Shown here piece by piece: positions 48,791-59,058 of a DNA stretch of 64,000 nucleotides. Position 1 is the first letter of the stretch, and each line of letters begins with the position of its first letter. Source of the stretch: Bacteroidales bacterium UBA6207 (GTDB lineage Bacteria > Bacteroidota > Bacteroidia > Bacteroidales > F082); assembly GCA_002421995.1 (NCBI GenBank), contig DISP01000156.1, positions 1 to 64,000 on the forward strand, written 5' to 3'. Under the pieces are notes generated by a model. That model was not told the origin of the DNA. It searched no databases and saw nothing but the letters and a program-made list of their open reading frames with translations. The position numbers and the translations under genes are program-made.

Positions 48791-51639
48791 ATCAAAGTTT
48801 TATTGAAAACCTTGCAGATTACATTCTAGCTGCATTTGCCGAAAAAACCGATCGGCTAAATGTGGTTTTTCCAAATAAAAGGGCGGCTGTTTTTCTCAAA
48901 CGTGCACTCGGACAGAAAGCAAACAAGGTAATCTGGATGCCTCAGCTTAGAACAATTGATGAGATGTTCGCCGAATGGACAGGCAAAAATTCACTCGATA
49001 CACTCGCTTTATCGTTGGGCCTGGTCAAAGTATTTGCCGGTCAAATGTCTGATAATAAGTCCGCTGTCAATCAATTCGTTGGATATGCCGCACAATTGCT
49101 TCATGATTTTGAAGAGGCGGACCGGTACCTGATTGATGTCCCGCTACTCTTTCAATACCTTAGCGAAGCGCGGGCTATTGAGTTGTGGCATCCGGATGGC
49201 AGTGAGCTTTCTGCCTATGAGAAAGATTATCTCGCTTTTTATCAGTCGCTCGGACCGCTTTATGATCATTTTCGGCAATATATGCGCGAAACCAATGTCG
49301 TGAGCGCAGCAACAAATGCACGCTATTTGGCTGAACTTAACGAGAAAGCATTGGTTGAAATGGCTGCCGGCAGGTTTACATTGTTTGCAGGATTCAACGC
49401 TTTCAACCCTGCAGAGGAGGCGGTATTTGAAAAACTTCACCGCAATGGCATTGCTGATGTGAGATGGGATTTTGACACCTACTACCTTCGTCCAAACATT
49501 TTTGGCCAGCATGAGGCAGGCGCTGCAGCAAGGCGTTTTTTTGAGAAACACCCGTCAGCATCGAAAGAATGGCTTTATGAGACCTTGCTCACCAGTTCAA
49601 AAAAAATACAGCTTGTGGCCGCGCCCGGACAAATTGGACAAGCCAAAGCTTTGGGAAATAAACTGAAGATACAATTTGATGCCGGATCCGAAGCGTCAGA
49701 CACAGCCGTTGTAATTGCCGACGAAAGCCTGCTTTTTCCCGTCCTGAACAGCATCCCTCCCGATATTGAAAAGATGAACGTTACAATGGGACTTCCTTTT
49801 ACCTCAAGTCCAATGTTTATCCTGCTTCTCGATCTGCTTAGGTTTGAAAAATCATACAGTGAGCGTGCTGAAACCAACAGGGTTCCTGCTGATTCACTGC
49901 TTTCCATTCTGCGTCATCCTGCCATCATGCATTCATTGAACAACACCTCCGCTAAACAAGCGGAAAAACTGATCAACAGCATACTGGAATCAGGAAGTAA
50001 TTTTGTGCATATTGATTGGTTGCTAAACCAACAGGAACTATTGATTCCGGAAGCAACGCAATTATTTGTAATCTTGCTTAATAGTCCCGGGAAAAATGCA
50101 TTTGAATCTGGTTGTAAACTCTTGGAATTGATTGAATATATTGGCAGTCAACACCATGCAACAGCAAACACCGAGGCCGACATCATTGCTTTGAATCAGA
50201 TTTCAATAACAAGAAAGTTGCTAAATCAACTCGTTGACGCGCTCAGCGATCAACCCGAACTGCTGGAGGTTTCAAGCCTTGAAAGATTAGTCCGGCAAAT
50301 TGCACCGGCCTACACTCAAAATCTGGTTGGCGAACCGCTCGAGGGGCTTCAGATCATGGGTTTGCTGGAATCGAGAAACCTCGATTTTAAAATAGTACAC
50401 ATTTTGTCGGCCAACGAAGGCATCCTGCCAAGTGATACACATGCTCAATCGCTTGTTCCTTATGACATCAGGAGAACATTCGGACTGCCAACACGCAATG
50501 ACAGCCAGGCAATTTTTGCATTTCATTTCTTCAGATTGCTGCAGCGGGCCGAAGACATCACTTTGTATTACAACACAGAAGCAGACACTTTTGGAGGAGG
50601 CGAAATGAGCCGTTTCCTGCAACAAATAAAGTACGAACTCACCCGTCTAAACCCGAAAATTGAGCTGTCAGAAGAAACTTTTAGTTTTCCCATCGCTCAA
50701 CAGCAACAAAACCGTGTGATAAACATCCAAAAAAATCAGTTCGTTGTAACAAAAATCAATGAAAAGTTAAGCGAGGGTTTATCGCCCACAAGTCTTACGC
50801 GTTATTTAAACTGTCCGTTGCAGTTTTACCTGAAAGATGTGCTAAAACTTGACGACAACCAGAATGCAACAGGCACCGCACAGGCGAATAAGATTGGCAC
50901 CGTGGTGCATGCCGCCATTGAAATGCTGTATGAACCCTGGTTAAACCAAACCCTGAGCAAGGAGATGATTAATGAAATGGAAAGCAGAGCCGAGCTTGTG
51001 TTAGCGCAAACTTTCGGGAACGAATTTCCCGGAATTCAGCTTACTGAAGGCTTGAACAGGATTACTTTCGCCGTTGCCGGACACTTCATAAAAAATCTTT
51101 TAAACAGCGAAAAAAACACTGTGGAAACAATGCCACCCGTGGTGCTTGAGCAGGAAAAAAGAATACATAAACAACTGACTGTCAATGGTAAAAAAATAAA
51201 TATCAAAGGTACTATTGATCGTCTTGACCGCGTTGGAGGACAAATAAGAATCATTGACTACAAAACCGGACAAGCTGAGCAGAAAGATATCAGCATAAGC
51301 AATCCGGATGAATTACTGTTGCCTGAAAAGGCGAAAGCGCTCCAGCTTTCGATATATACCTGGCTAATGCTGAGCGATGAAATCAACACCGAGACATTAC
51401 CCCAATCCTTCCTGATCAACCTGAGTAAATCATCTATTGGCATGATACAACTTGTGCTGCCAACAGCACTTGATCCTGCTACCTTTTCGTCGTCAATAAC
51501 GCAAATTCTGGAACAGATTACCAATGATCTGACCGACGAAAGCAAGTCATTTTCGCAAACAGAAGACCATAAAAGATGCAGTAACTGTACGTATATTGCA
51601 ATCTGTAACAGAGATAAAAAGAATTCCACATTTTTTTAG
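48787..51639 (+). CDS. AddB-like PD-(D/E)XK nuclease with Fe-S cluster motif
   Basis: 950 residues resembling AddB, the nuclease subunit of the AddAB recombination complex. The N-terminal part (about 1-640) is helicase-like without a functional Walker A (LNVVFPNKRAAVFLKRALG). The C-terminal nuclease (about 660-950) shows LNCPLQFYLKDVLK (first Cys of the Fe-S motif), GTVVHAAIEML, GTIDRLDRVGGQIRIIDYKTGQ (catalytic Asp ... Asp-x-Lys) and a final CSNCTYIAIC giving the other three Cys. AddA-like helicase is not adjacent. It overlaps the MurU-like gene by 4 bases, an odd companion for a recombination nuclease. Confidence 0.85.
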   Translation: MNQSFIENLADYILAAFAEKTDRLNVVFPNKRAAVFLKRALGQKANKVIWMPQLRTIDEMFAEWTGKNSLDTLALSLGLVKVFAGQMSDNKSAVNQFVGYAAQLLHDFEEADRYLIDVPLLFQYLSEARAIELWHPDGSELSAYEKDYLAFYQSLGPLYDHFRQYMRETNVVSAATNARYLAELNEKALVEMAAGRFTLFAGFNAFNPAEEAVFEKLHRNGIADVRWDFDTYYLRPNIFGQHEAGAAARRFFEKHPSASKEWLYETLLTSSKKIQLVAAPGQIGQAKALGNKLKIQFDAGSEASDTAVVIADESLLFPVLNSIPPDIEKMNVTMGLPFTSSPMFILLLDLLRFEKSYSERAETNRVPADSLLSILRHPAIMHSLNNTSAKQAEKLINSILESGSNFVHIDWLLNQQELLIPEATQLFVILLNSPGKNAFESGCKLLELIEYIGSQHHATANTEADIIALNQISITRKLLNQLVDALSDQPELLEVSSLERLVRQIAPAYTQNLVGEPLEGLQIMGLLESRNLDFKIVHILSANEGILPSDTHAQSLVPYDIRRTFGLPTRNDSQAIFAFHFFRLLQRAEDITLYYNTEADTFGGGEMSRFLQQIKYELTRLNPKIELSEETFSFPIAQQQQNRVINIQKNQFVVTKINEKLSEGLSPTSLTRYLNCPLQFYLKDVLKLDDNQNATGTAQANKIGTVVHAAIEMLYEPWLNQTLSKEMINEMESRAELVLAQTFGNEFPGIQLTEGLNRITFAVAGHFIKNLLNSEKNTVETMPPVVLEQEKRIHKQLTVNGKKINIKGTIDRLDRVGGQIRIIDYKTGQAEQKDISISNPDELLLPEKAKALQLSIYTWLMLSDEINTETLPQSFLINLSKSSIGMIQLVLPTALDPATFSSSITQILEQITNDLTDESKSFSQTEDHKRCSNCTYIAICNRDKKNSTFF

Positions 51640-51641
51640 TA

Positions 51642-51670
51642 TTGCTTATGCGTGCTTCTTCGTATATTTG
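51642..51670 (+). promoter_or_regulatory. Promoter of the first hybrid histidine kinase gene
   Basis: -33 TTG (51642-51644), 18-base spacer, -7 TATATTTG (51663-51670), about 36 bases before the ATG at 51707. Confidence 0.72.
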
Positions 51671-51706
51671 CTTGAATAAACGCATCTAAATAAAACAGCA
51701 CGAAGT

Positions 51707-53743
51707 ATGAACCAGCAGCCTAAATTCAATATCCTGATCGTTGACGACAGGCCTGAAAACCTTCTTACACTTGAAGGAATACTTGAAAACGAAGAACTTA
51801 ACATTCTGAAAGCCCATTCAGGAAACGAAGCTTTGAGCATCATGCTCGAACACAATGTTTCGCTTGTGTTGATGGACGTTCAAATGCCCGGAATGGATGG
51901 TTTTGAAGTGGCTGAGATCATGCGAAGTACTGACAGAACAAAATACATCCCGATCATTTTTGTTACTGCAATCAGCAAGCAACGACAGCATATCTTCAGA
52001 GGATATGAAACAGGTGCGGTTGACTACCTGTATAAACCACTTGATCTGGAGATACTTCAAAGTAAGATCAAAGCATTTATTGATTTTTTCCAACACAAAA
52101 ACAAGTTGGAAGAAACAACGCGAAAACTCGAAAAAACCGTCAACGAACTCCATCAGGCCAAACTTATTGCCGAAGAAGCAACAGTCGCCAAAAGTGCTTT
52201 TCTGGCTACCATGAGCCACGAAATCCGAACTCCCCTGAACGGCATCATTGGTTTAGCCGACCTTGGTTTAATGGACGAGGCATTGCTGACAAACCAGCGC
52301 GAGCGACTGCTCGACATAAAAACCTCAGGCGAATCACTACTAGAGATCATCAACGAAATTCTCGACATCTCGAAGATCGAAGCCGACAAACTTGAGCTGG
52401 AAGAAATTGAGTTTAGCATTCGCGAAGTTCTCGAGAAAATTGTCAATCTATTGTCAGTCAAAGTTTTTCAGGAAAAACTCGAATTCGTTTGTGAGATATC
52501 ACCCAATCTGCCCGACATCCTCATTGGCGATCCGCTGCGCATCAGGCAGATACTTATCAACCTGATCAGCAATGCTGTCAAATTCACCGAAGAAGGCACC
52601 GTGGGCATTCATGTGAAAATGCTTGACCACATCGAAGAGCAGGTAAGTATCGAATTTTCGGTTGAAGACACCGGTATCGGAATACCTAAAGACAAGATTG
52701 GCAGGCTGTTTCAGTCATACCAGCAAGTTGACACATCAACCACACGCACACACGGTGGCACCGGCCTTGGCCTCACAATTTCGCAAAAGCTGGTAAACCT
52801 CATGGGTGGTGTCATCAAGGTTGAGAGCAACCTCGGCGAAGGAAGCAAGTTTTACTTCAGACTCAATATGATGACAGGCGATCAGCGCGAAAACCCTTGG
52901 GAACTGAAGCTTAGCAAACCAAACAACGAATACAACATACTTGTGATTGACGACCATCCAAAGTCGAATAATGTTATTTCTAACATTCTGAAACAATGGG
53001 ATATTCGTCATACTTTTACACAAGAATGCAGCAGCTGTTTTGAGCTACTTAAAAACGAAGATTTCGACCTCATTCTCATTGATTACTACCTCAGCTCGAT
53101 GAACGGATTTCAGATAGCGGAAAAAATTCGCACAGAAATAGGACGAAAAAAACTTCCGGATATCATTTTACTTTCGCCAAGTAAAGCAAGCATCGAAATC
53201 CTTAAAGTCAAAAATGCAGAAAAGTATGAGTTTTTAACCAAACCACTGCTGCAAACCAATATGAAAAGACTGCTTGTAAGTAAATACGGTGAAGGTAGCC
53301 GGCTGGCAGGTGCAAAAACTGAAATACAAGAGGTTATCTCTACTGATACCGGCAGAAAACTCAGCATTCTTGTTGCAGAAGATCAAATCATCAACAGAAA
53401 AATTGTGATTCAACTGCTCGAAAAGAAAGGTTGGTTGGTGAAGGCAGTCGAAAATGGTAAAATTGCCTATGAAGTTGCATCAACCCAACGCTTCGACATC
53501 ATATTAATGGACGTTCAAATGCCCGAAATGGACGGTTTCGATGCCACAAGAAATATCAGAATAGCCGAAAAAGGCAAATCCTATCATACGCCCATTGTTG
53601 CGATGACAGCCCACGCCATGGTGGGTGATAAAGAAAAATGCCTCGCTGCCGGCATGGATTATTATATCACAAAGCCCGTAAATCCGGCTGAATTGTACGA
53701 AACAATCGAGCGCTTTACGCTCAATCAAAACAATCTTCGATAG
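51707..53743 (+). CDS. Cytoplasmic hybrid histidine kinase REC-HK-REC-REC
   Basis: 678 residues without membrane segments. Order: receiver 1 (about 5-125, phospho-Asp 57 in [13 protein letters not shown]), coiled coil (125-160), HisKA with His 171 in [15 protein letters not shown], HATPase (about 275-395: [27 protein letters not shown]), receiver 2 (about 415-530, Asp 459 in [13 protein letters not shown]) and receiver 3 (about 545-670, Asp 602 in [13 protein letters not shown]). All three phospho-acceptors are present, so the protein could act as a multistep relay. The stop is 107 bases upstream of a second, membrane-bound hybrid kinase, and CheR/CheB follow. The stimulus is unknown. Confidence 0.93.
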   Translation: MNQQPKFNILIVDDRPENLLTLEGILENEELNILKAHSGNEALSIMLEHNVSLVLMDVQMPGMDGFEVAEIMRSTDRTKYIPIIFVTAISKQRQHIFRGYETGAVDYLYKPLDLEILQSKIKAFIDFFQHKNKLEETTRKLEKTVNELHQAKLIAEEATVAKSAFLATMSHEIRTPLNGIIGLADLGLMDEALLTNQRERLLDIKTSGESLLEIINEILDISKIEADKLELEEIEFSIREVLEKIVNLLSVKVFQEKLEFVCEISPNLPDILIGDPLRIRQILINLISNAVKFTEEGTVGIHVKMLDHIEEQVSIEFSVEDTGIGIPKDKIGRLFQSYQQVDTSTTRTHGGTGLGLTISQKLVNLMGGVIKVESNLGEGSKFYFRLNMMTGDQRENPWELKLSKPNNEYNILVIDDHPKSNNVISNILKQWDIRHTFTQECSSCFELLKNEDFDLILIDYYLSSMNGFQIAEKIRTEIGRKKLPDIILLSPSKASIEILKVKNAEKYEFLTKPLLQTNMKRLLVSKYGEGSRLAGAKTEIQEVISTDTGRKLSILVAEDQIINRKIVIQLLEKKGWLVKAVENGKIAYEVASTQRFDIILMDVQMPEMDGFDATRNIRIAEKGKSYHTPIVAMTAHAMVGDKEKCLAAGMDYYITKPVNPAELYETIERFTLNQNNLR

Positions 53744-53835
53744 ACCGTAATCAAAGTGAAAAGCAAATTCATTTTTTTCGGCACTGCAGCGGCTGCACCG
53801 GAAGGGAAGTTCAATCCGGCAATACTGTACTAATT

Positions 53836-53843
53836 TACTTTTG
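53836..53843 (+). promoter_or_regulatory. Possible -7 element before the membrane hybrid kinase
   Basis: TACTTTTG fits TAnnTTTG but lies only 7 bases before the ATG at 53851, so a transcript from it would be almost leaderless; there is no -33 TTG. Read-through from the upstream kinase gene is an alternative. Confidence 0.35.
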
Positions 53844-53850
53844 AAATCAG

Positions 53851-56800
53851 ATGGATAATATTGATTATAACAAGGCCTCAACCTGGGAAAAACTAAAATA
53901 CTCACTGCGCTCATGGCGATACATTGGTGTCGGAAAATCACTTCTTATTTGGTTTCTTACCATTTCGATTGTTCCGTTGGCAACCATTAGCTTTATCAAT
54001 TTTTTGAATGCTTACCACGGACTGACAATTGTGGCAGAAAAATCGCTGCAGACTACCAGTCAGCTACGCGAAGAATACATCAACACCTTTTTTAAAGAGA
54101 TTATTGATTTTCTGGATTTTAATACCGAACAAAAATCTGATCAGCGGTTTATTTACAAGCTCGATTCGATGTTGGTTGCCAATCAGGGCGAGTTTGGCAA
54201 GTTTTACCGAACAGCAGCCTATAAAAAGAGTACTGCAGAACATCGTGATGAGTTTAAAAACCTGGCTGGCCGCAACGGATACTACGACATTTATTATATC
54301 AATGCAAAAGGCAACATCCTTTTCAGTCTCCGCGAGGAGTCTGACTTAGGAATGAACCTGTTCACAGGCTCATTGCGTATGACCAGGTTTGCCTCTTTGG
54401 TCAGGAATGTGATTGAAACAGGTAAAACCGGATTTTCTGATCTTGAGTTTTACGAACCCTCCTACAACAAGCTCTCAGGCTTTTTTGCAAGTGCCGTTCG
54501 CAACGAGAACAACCAAATCATCGGCGTTATTGCCCTTCAGGTTACGATGGATCGTATCAACCAAATCATCAGCCAGGAGGCAGGTTATGGAGAAACGGGG
54601 CAGGCTTACCTCGTTGGTGAAGACCAGCTTCTCCGTTCGTCGTTACGGTTTAAAGGTAGTAGTCAGATACTGTCAACCGAAGTTAAAAATCAGAAAATAA
54701 AAGACTGGCTCTTTACCCTCCAGAATCGAAACAATCCTCAGGCTCTAAAAGACAAAGAGCTTGAAAACGAAAAAGTTTCGACCTATGACAGCGACCTCGA
54801 AGGGAAATATGTATTGGGAATTTTCAGGCATCTCGACTTATTGGAGGAACTAGGCGTTCGGTGGGTGTTGGTTGAAGAAATTGAACACAGCGAAGCTTTT
54901 GCCTACGCACGTAAACTCTCCGATATCGTTAAGATCACCTTCATTATCACCATCATACTTGTTTTTCTGATGTCCATTCTTGTGACAAGGTGGTTCGTAA
55001 ACCCCATCAAGCAATTGTCATCCTGGGCAAAAGAAGTTGCAGAAGGCCAGCTCGATTATAAAAATATTAAAGCTCCTGCCAACGAAATAGGCGAAATGGT
55101 CACGACTTTCAATAAACTGGTGACAGCCCTTCAGAAATATGCCGAAGTTGCCAAACATATGGCCATTGGTGATTATACCGAAAAGGTTGAAGTGCGGAGC
55201 CAAAACGATATTCTTGGGACTTCGATGAACGAAATGGTAGAAAGTTTCAGACAGGTTGTTACCCAGGCAAACCGCATAGCTCAGGGAGATTACAGCGTAA
55301 ATGTTGTACCGAGGAGCGACAAAGACACACTGAATATTTCGCTCTTCGGGATGACCCGCACCTTGCAGCAAAACGAGCAGGAAAGCAAAAACCAGGATTG
55401 GCTCAAAACCGGCATCAACCTCCTGGATGCTGAAATCAGCGGTGTTTCACGCGTGGATTTGTTAACAAAAAAAGTATTGGATTTCCTTGCCTCCTACACC
55501 TCCTCCATCGCCGGTCATATGTATGTGCTGGAGGAAAACGAAAACCAGCTGCGTTTACAATCCAGCTATGGTCAGTTGGTGCAGCACGACGCAAACCCGG
55601 TTGTTATTGATATCGGCAACGGTCTTATCGGTCAGGTGGCAGCCTCACACAGAACCACACTCATCGCGGGCGAAGAGCAAACGCTTTCCGTTCATTTGGG
55701 ATCGCATACCATCGAAGCCCGTGAATGCATCATCTTCCCGCTTGTGCACGAAGAAAAAATGATGGGAATCGTTGAACTTCTTTCAACAAATGCCTTCGAC
55801 GACATTAAAAAAACGTTCTTCAGCCTTGCAGCAGTCAATATTGCCATTGCGCTCCGTACGGCACAGGCAGCAGAAAGAGTAAGGGAACTTCTCAGACAAA
55901 CACAAGAACAAGCCAACGAACTTGCAGTGCAGCAGGAAGAACTGCGGCAGGCCAACGAAGAACTTCAGGAGCAAACAGCGGCCTTACGCGTTTCGGAAGA
56001 GAACCTTCAGGCACAGCAGGAAGAGCTTAAAGTAACGAACGAGGAGCTCGAAGAACGCACAAAAGCACTTGAAATACAACGCGATGCAATTCGAGAGAAA
56101 AACATCGAACTGGAAGGGGCCCGTAAAGAAATTGAAGCAAAAGCAAAGGACCTTGAGCAAGCTTCAAGATATAAGTCCGAGTTTTTAGCCAATATGTCGC
56201 ACGAACTCCGTACCCCACTTAACAGTATCCTCGTTCTGTCACAGCTATTGGCTGAAAATAAAAAACAGCACCTTGATCCCAAAGAGCTAGAATATGCAAG
56301 AACCATTAACAGTTCGGGCTCCGATTTGCTTGAGCTTATCAATGAGATTCTTGATTTGAGCAAGGTTGAATCAGGGAAAATCGAGCTTTTTATTGAATCG
56401 CTATATCTGGACGATGTTTCAGCCTTTGTTCGAAAAAGCTTTGGGCCTTTGGCCGATAAGAAAGGGCTCGAATTGTTTGTGAACATCAGTAAAAACCTCC
56501 CCGAATTTATAAAAACTGATAGCCAGCGGGTATTTCAGATACTTAAAAATCTATATTCCAACGCTTTAAAGTTCACTCATAAAGGAAGTGTTACCTTAAA
56601 CATCTACAAGCCAAAAGCAGAAAATGCAGAAGAAACAGCGCAAAACCTGATTGCGTTTGCCGTAAAAGACACTGGTATCGGGATTCCACCAGAAAAACTG
56701 GAGCTTATATTCAACGCTTTCACACAGGCAGATGGAACAACAAGCCGGAAATACGGCGGAACGGGACTAGGATTGAGTATTTCCAAAGCATTCAGCGAAC

Positions 56801-58188
56801 TACTTGGCGGCAGAATCACTGTTGAAAGCCACGAGGGTGAAGGAACAGTCTTTACCTTGTTTCTGCCTTTCGACGTGGATAAAAACGAGATAAATTGGGA
56901 AGCTGTACAGGAAGAGTATCCTGATCCTGCTGAAGCTAAAACCTCAGCAGAAGAAAAAACAGTGACGATTGAAAAAATCGAGGAAGTGCGTGATGACAGA
57001 CACCAGATATCTGAAGGTGACAAAGTTTTGCTTGTGATTGAAGACGACTCAAACTTTGCTGGTCTCATCAAGGACATGGCCAACGAACATCATTTTAAAT
57101 GTTTGATTGCCAGTGATGGCGAAGCCGGATTACATTATGCCGACTATTATCTTCCAAGCGCAATTATCCTCGATATTGGATTGCCGGGCATTGATGGCTA
57201 TGAGGTGATGGACCGACTCAAAAAAAACAGCCGGACAAGACATATTCCTGTGCACTTTGTTTCGGCCTCCGACAAAAGTCTTGACAGCCTAAAACAGGGA
57301 GCAATCGGATACCTGCGCAAACCGGTTACAAAAGAATCACTGGAATCGGCACTTAACAAGCTGGAAAACCTTGTTCTGGCGCATTCACGCAAACTATTAA
57401 TTGTTGAGGATGACGATATTACAAGAAAAAGTATTGAAGGCCTGATGGCATCGGACGATGTAATAATCAAAGCTGTGGGATCGGGTGAGGCTGCATGGGA
57501 GCTACTCCAGAATGAGACCTTTGATTGCATGATCCTCGACCTCGGATTGCAGGGAATGAGTGGATTTGAGCTGCTCGAAAACATCAAAAAAAGCACGAAG
57601 CTGCAGGAATTGCCGGTTATTATTTATACAGCCCACGAATTGTCACAAGAAGAAAACTTTCAGCTGCAACGCTTTGCCGACAGCATTATCCTCAAAGGAG
57701 CGAGATCGCTTGAAAGATTGCTTTCCGAGTCAACGCTCTTTCTGCATCAGGTAGAGTCGAAACTATCAAAAAACAAACAGGACATGCTCAAAAAGATTTT
57801 GCCCCGCGAAGATATACTCGAGGGTAAAACCTTGCTGATCGTTGACGATGATATGCGAAATGTATTTGCCCTCACCAGCTTTCTCGATCAGTATAACATG
57901 AAAATTCTGATTGCCAGAAACGGCAGGGACGGGATTGAAAAACTCAACGCCAATCCCGGAACCGACCTGGTGCTGATGGACATTATGATGCCCGAAATGG
58001 ACGGCTACGAAGCAATGAGACTAATCAGAAAAGACCAGCGTTTTTCAAAACTACCCATCATTGCTCTCACAGCCAAAGCTATGAAAGATGACAGAGAAAA
58101 ATGTATTTCGGCCGGCGCAAATGAATACCTCACGAAACCTTTCGACACCACAAAACTGCTCTCACTGCTAAGGGTTTGGCTCTATTGA
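53851..58188 (+). CDS. Membrane hybrid histidine kinase with Cache, HAMP, GAF and three receivers
   Basis: 1445 residues. Transmembrane helix about 30-52, extracytoplasmic Cache-like sensor (about 55-345; NGYYDIYYINAKGNILFS, GVIALQVTMDRINQIIS), second helix about 360-383, HAMP repeats (about 380-510), GAF domain (about 535-672), long coiled coil (about 673-775). Then HisKA with His 784 (FLANMSHELRTPLNS), HATPase (about 890-1010), and receivers with phospho-Asp 1108 (IILDIGLPG), 1230 (MILDLGLQG) and 1377 (LVLMDIMMPEMDG). All catalytic residues are visible. Followed 13 bases later by CheR and then CheB, a Bacteroidota arrangement in which methylation enzymes work with a hybrid kinase rather than with flagellar chemotaxis. 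The Cache ligand is unknown. Confidence 0.92.
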   Translation: MDNIDYNKASTWEKLKYSLRSWRYIGVGKSLLIWFLTISIVPLATISFINFLNAYHGLTIVAEKSLQTTSQLREEYINTFFKEIIDFLDFNTEQKSDQRFIYKLDSMLVANQGEFGKFYRTAAYKKSTAEHRDEFKNLAGRNGYYDIYYINAKGNILFSLREESDLGMNLFTGSLRMTRFASLVRNVIETGKTGFSDLEFYEPSYNKLSGFFASAVRNENNQIIGVIALQVTMDRINQIISQEAGYGETGQAYLVGEDQLLRSSLRFKGSSQILSTEVKNQKIKDWLFTLQNRNNPQALKDKELENEKVSTYDSDLEGKYVLGIFRHLDLLEELGVRWVLVEEIEHSEAFAYARKLSDIVKITFIITIILVFLMSILVTRWFVNPIKQLSSWAKEVAEGQLDYKNIKAPANEIGEMVTTFNKLVTALQKYAEVAKHMAIGDYTEKVEVRSQNDILGTSMNEMVESFRQVVTQANRIAQGDYSVNVVPRSDKDTLNISLFGMTRTLQQNEQESKNQDWLKTGINLLDAEISGVSRVDLLTKKVLDFLASYTSSIAGHMYVLEENENQLRLQSSYGQLVQHDANPVVIDIGNGLIGQVAASHRTTLIAGEEQTLSVHLGSHTIEARECIIFPLVHEEKMMGIVELLSTNAFDDIKKTFFSLAAVNIAIALRTAQAAERVRELLRQTQEQANELAVQQEELRQANEELQEQTAALRVSEENLQAQQEELKVTNEELEERTKALEIQRDAIREKNIELEGARKEIEAKAKDLEQASRYKSEFLANMSHELRTPLNSILVLSQLLAENKKQHLDPKELEYARTINSSGSDLLELINEILDLSKVESGKIELFIESLYLDDVSAFVRKSFGPLADKKGLELFVNISKNLPEFIKTDSQRVFQILKNLYSNALKFTHKGSVTLNIYKPKAENAEETAQNLIAFAVKDTGIGIPPEKLELIFNAFTQADGTTSRKYGGTGLGLSISKAFSELLGGRITVESHEGEGTVFTLFLPFDVDKNEINWEAVQEEYPDPAEAKTSAEEKTVTIEKIEEVRDDRHQISEGDKVLLVIEDDSNFAGLIKDMANEHHFKCLIASDGEAGLHYADYYLPSAIILDIGLPGIDGYEVMDRLKKNSRTRHIPVHFVSASDKSLDSLKQGAIGYLRKPVTKESLESALNKLENLVLAHSRKLLIVEDDDITRKSIEGLMASDDVIIKAVGSGEAAWELLQNETFDCMILDLGLQGMSGFELLENIKKSTKLQELPVIIYTAHELSQEENFQLQRFADSIILKGARSLERLLSESTLFLHQVESKLSKNKQDMLKKILPREDILEGKTLLIVDDDMRNVFALTSFLDQYNMKILIARNGRDGIEKLNANPGTDLVLMDIMMPEMDGYEAMRLIRKDQRFSKLPIIALTAKAMKDDREKCISAGANEYLTKPFDTTKLLSLLRVWLY

Positions 58189-58201
58189 AAAAGTGAATAC
58201 C

Positions 58202-59047
58202 ATGAATGATCAGGCCTCACAACTTTTGCAATTGCAGGATCTGGAAATTGATCTTTTTCTGGAGGCCATTTTCAGGTATTATGGCTACGACTTCAGAAAC
58301 TACAACCGGGCACATGTTAAGCGCAGAATCATTCACCGGCAACAGACCCTCGGACTCTCAAGCGTGAGCGAGCTGCAGCACCGCGTGCTGCATGAAAAGG
58401 ATTTTATTGAGCATATTCTCAGGGATTTATCAATAAATGTCACAGAAATGTACCGCGATCCCGCCTTTTACCTCGCCATGCGCAAAGAGGTCTTCCCACT
58501 GCTCCGAACATGGCCCTATATCAAGATTTGGCATGCAGGTTGCTCAACGGGCGAAGAGGTTTACTCGTTCGCTATCATGTTGAAAGAAGAAGGCCTGTAT
58601 GACCGCTGTCAGATTTATGCTACAGACTTTAATCCACTCGTTATCGAAACTGCCAAAAAAGGCATTTACCCGATCAGTAAAATCAAGGATTATACATACA
58701 ACTATCAGCAGGCCGGCGGATTACAATCATTTTCTGATTACTATATCGCCAAATACGACTCAGCAATACTTAACCAAAGCCTTAGACAAAATATTGTTTT
58801 TGCGGAGCACAACCTCGTTACCGACAGCATTTTTGCCGAGGTGCAGCTTATTTTGTGCCGTAATGTGCTGATTTATTTCAACAAAGAACTTCAGAACAAA
58901 GTTGTGCGAATTTTTAAGGACAGCCTCGTCAAAGGCGGCTTTTTAGGCTTGGGTTCTAAAGAAAATCTGATGTTTACGGATGTTTACGAAGCTTTTGAGG
59001 TTGTTGACCCGAAAGAGAAAATCTATAAGAAAAAGCTTCAATCATAA
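58202..59047 (+). CDS. CheR-family protein methyltransferase
   Basis: Methylates glutamates on receptor-like proteins with S-adenosylmethionine. 281 residues from the ATG at 58202 (an in-frame GTG at 58193 is less likely). Helical N-domain (about 10-75; FRYYGYDFRNYNRAHVKRRI), then the methyltransferase domain with WHAGCSTGEEVYSFAIML (SAM motif), YATDFNPLVIETAKKGIYP, and LILCRNVLIYFN. All motifs are conserved. No chemoreceptor gene is present in the window; the target may be the HAMP/coiled-coil region of the adjacent kinase, by inference. Confidence 0.93.
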   Translation: MNDQASQLLQLQDLEIDLFLEAIFRYYGYDFRNYNRAHVKRRIIHRQQTLGLSSVSELQHRVLHEKDFIEHILRDLSINVTEMYRDPAFYLAMRKEVFPLLRTWPYIKIWHAGCSTGEEVYSFAIMLKEEGLYDRCQIYATDFNPLVIETAKKGIYPISKIKDYTYNYQQAGGLQSFSDYYIAKYDSAILNQSLRQNIVFAEHNLVTDSIFAEVQLILCRNVLIYFNKELQNKVVRIFKDSLVKGGFLGLGSKENLMFTDVYEAFEVVDPKEKIYKKKLQS

Positions 59048-59058
59048 CTATAACAAAG

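Noticed and set aside
51870..53530. Repeated block ATGGACGTTCAAATGCCCG at about 51872 and 53507 as a mobile or recombination repeat
   Set aside because: Both copies encode the same conserved receiver motif (MDVQMP); coding constraint explains the similarity.
53744..53850. GC-rich stretch GCACTGCAGCGGCTGCACC between the two kinase genes as a terminator
   Set aside because: The possible stem is short and has no T-tract after it.
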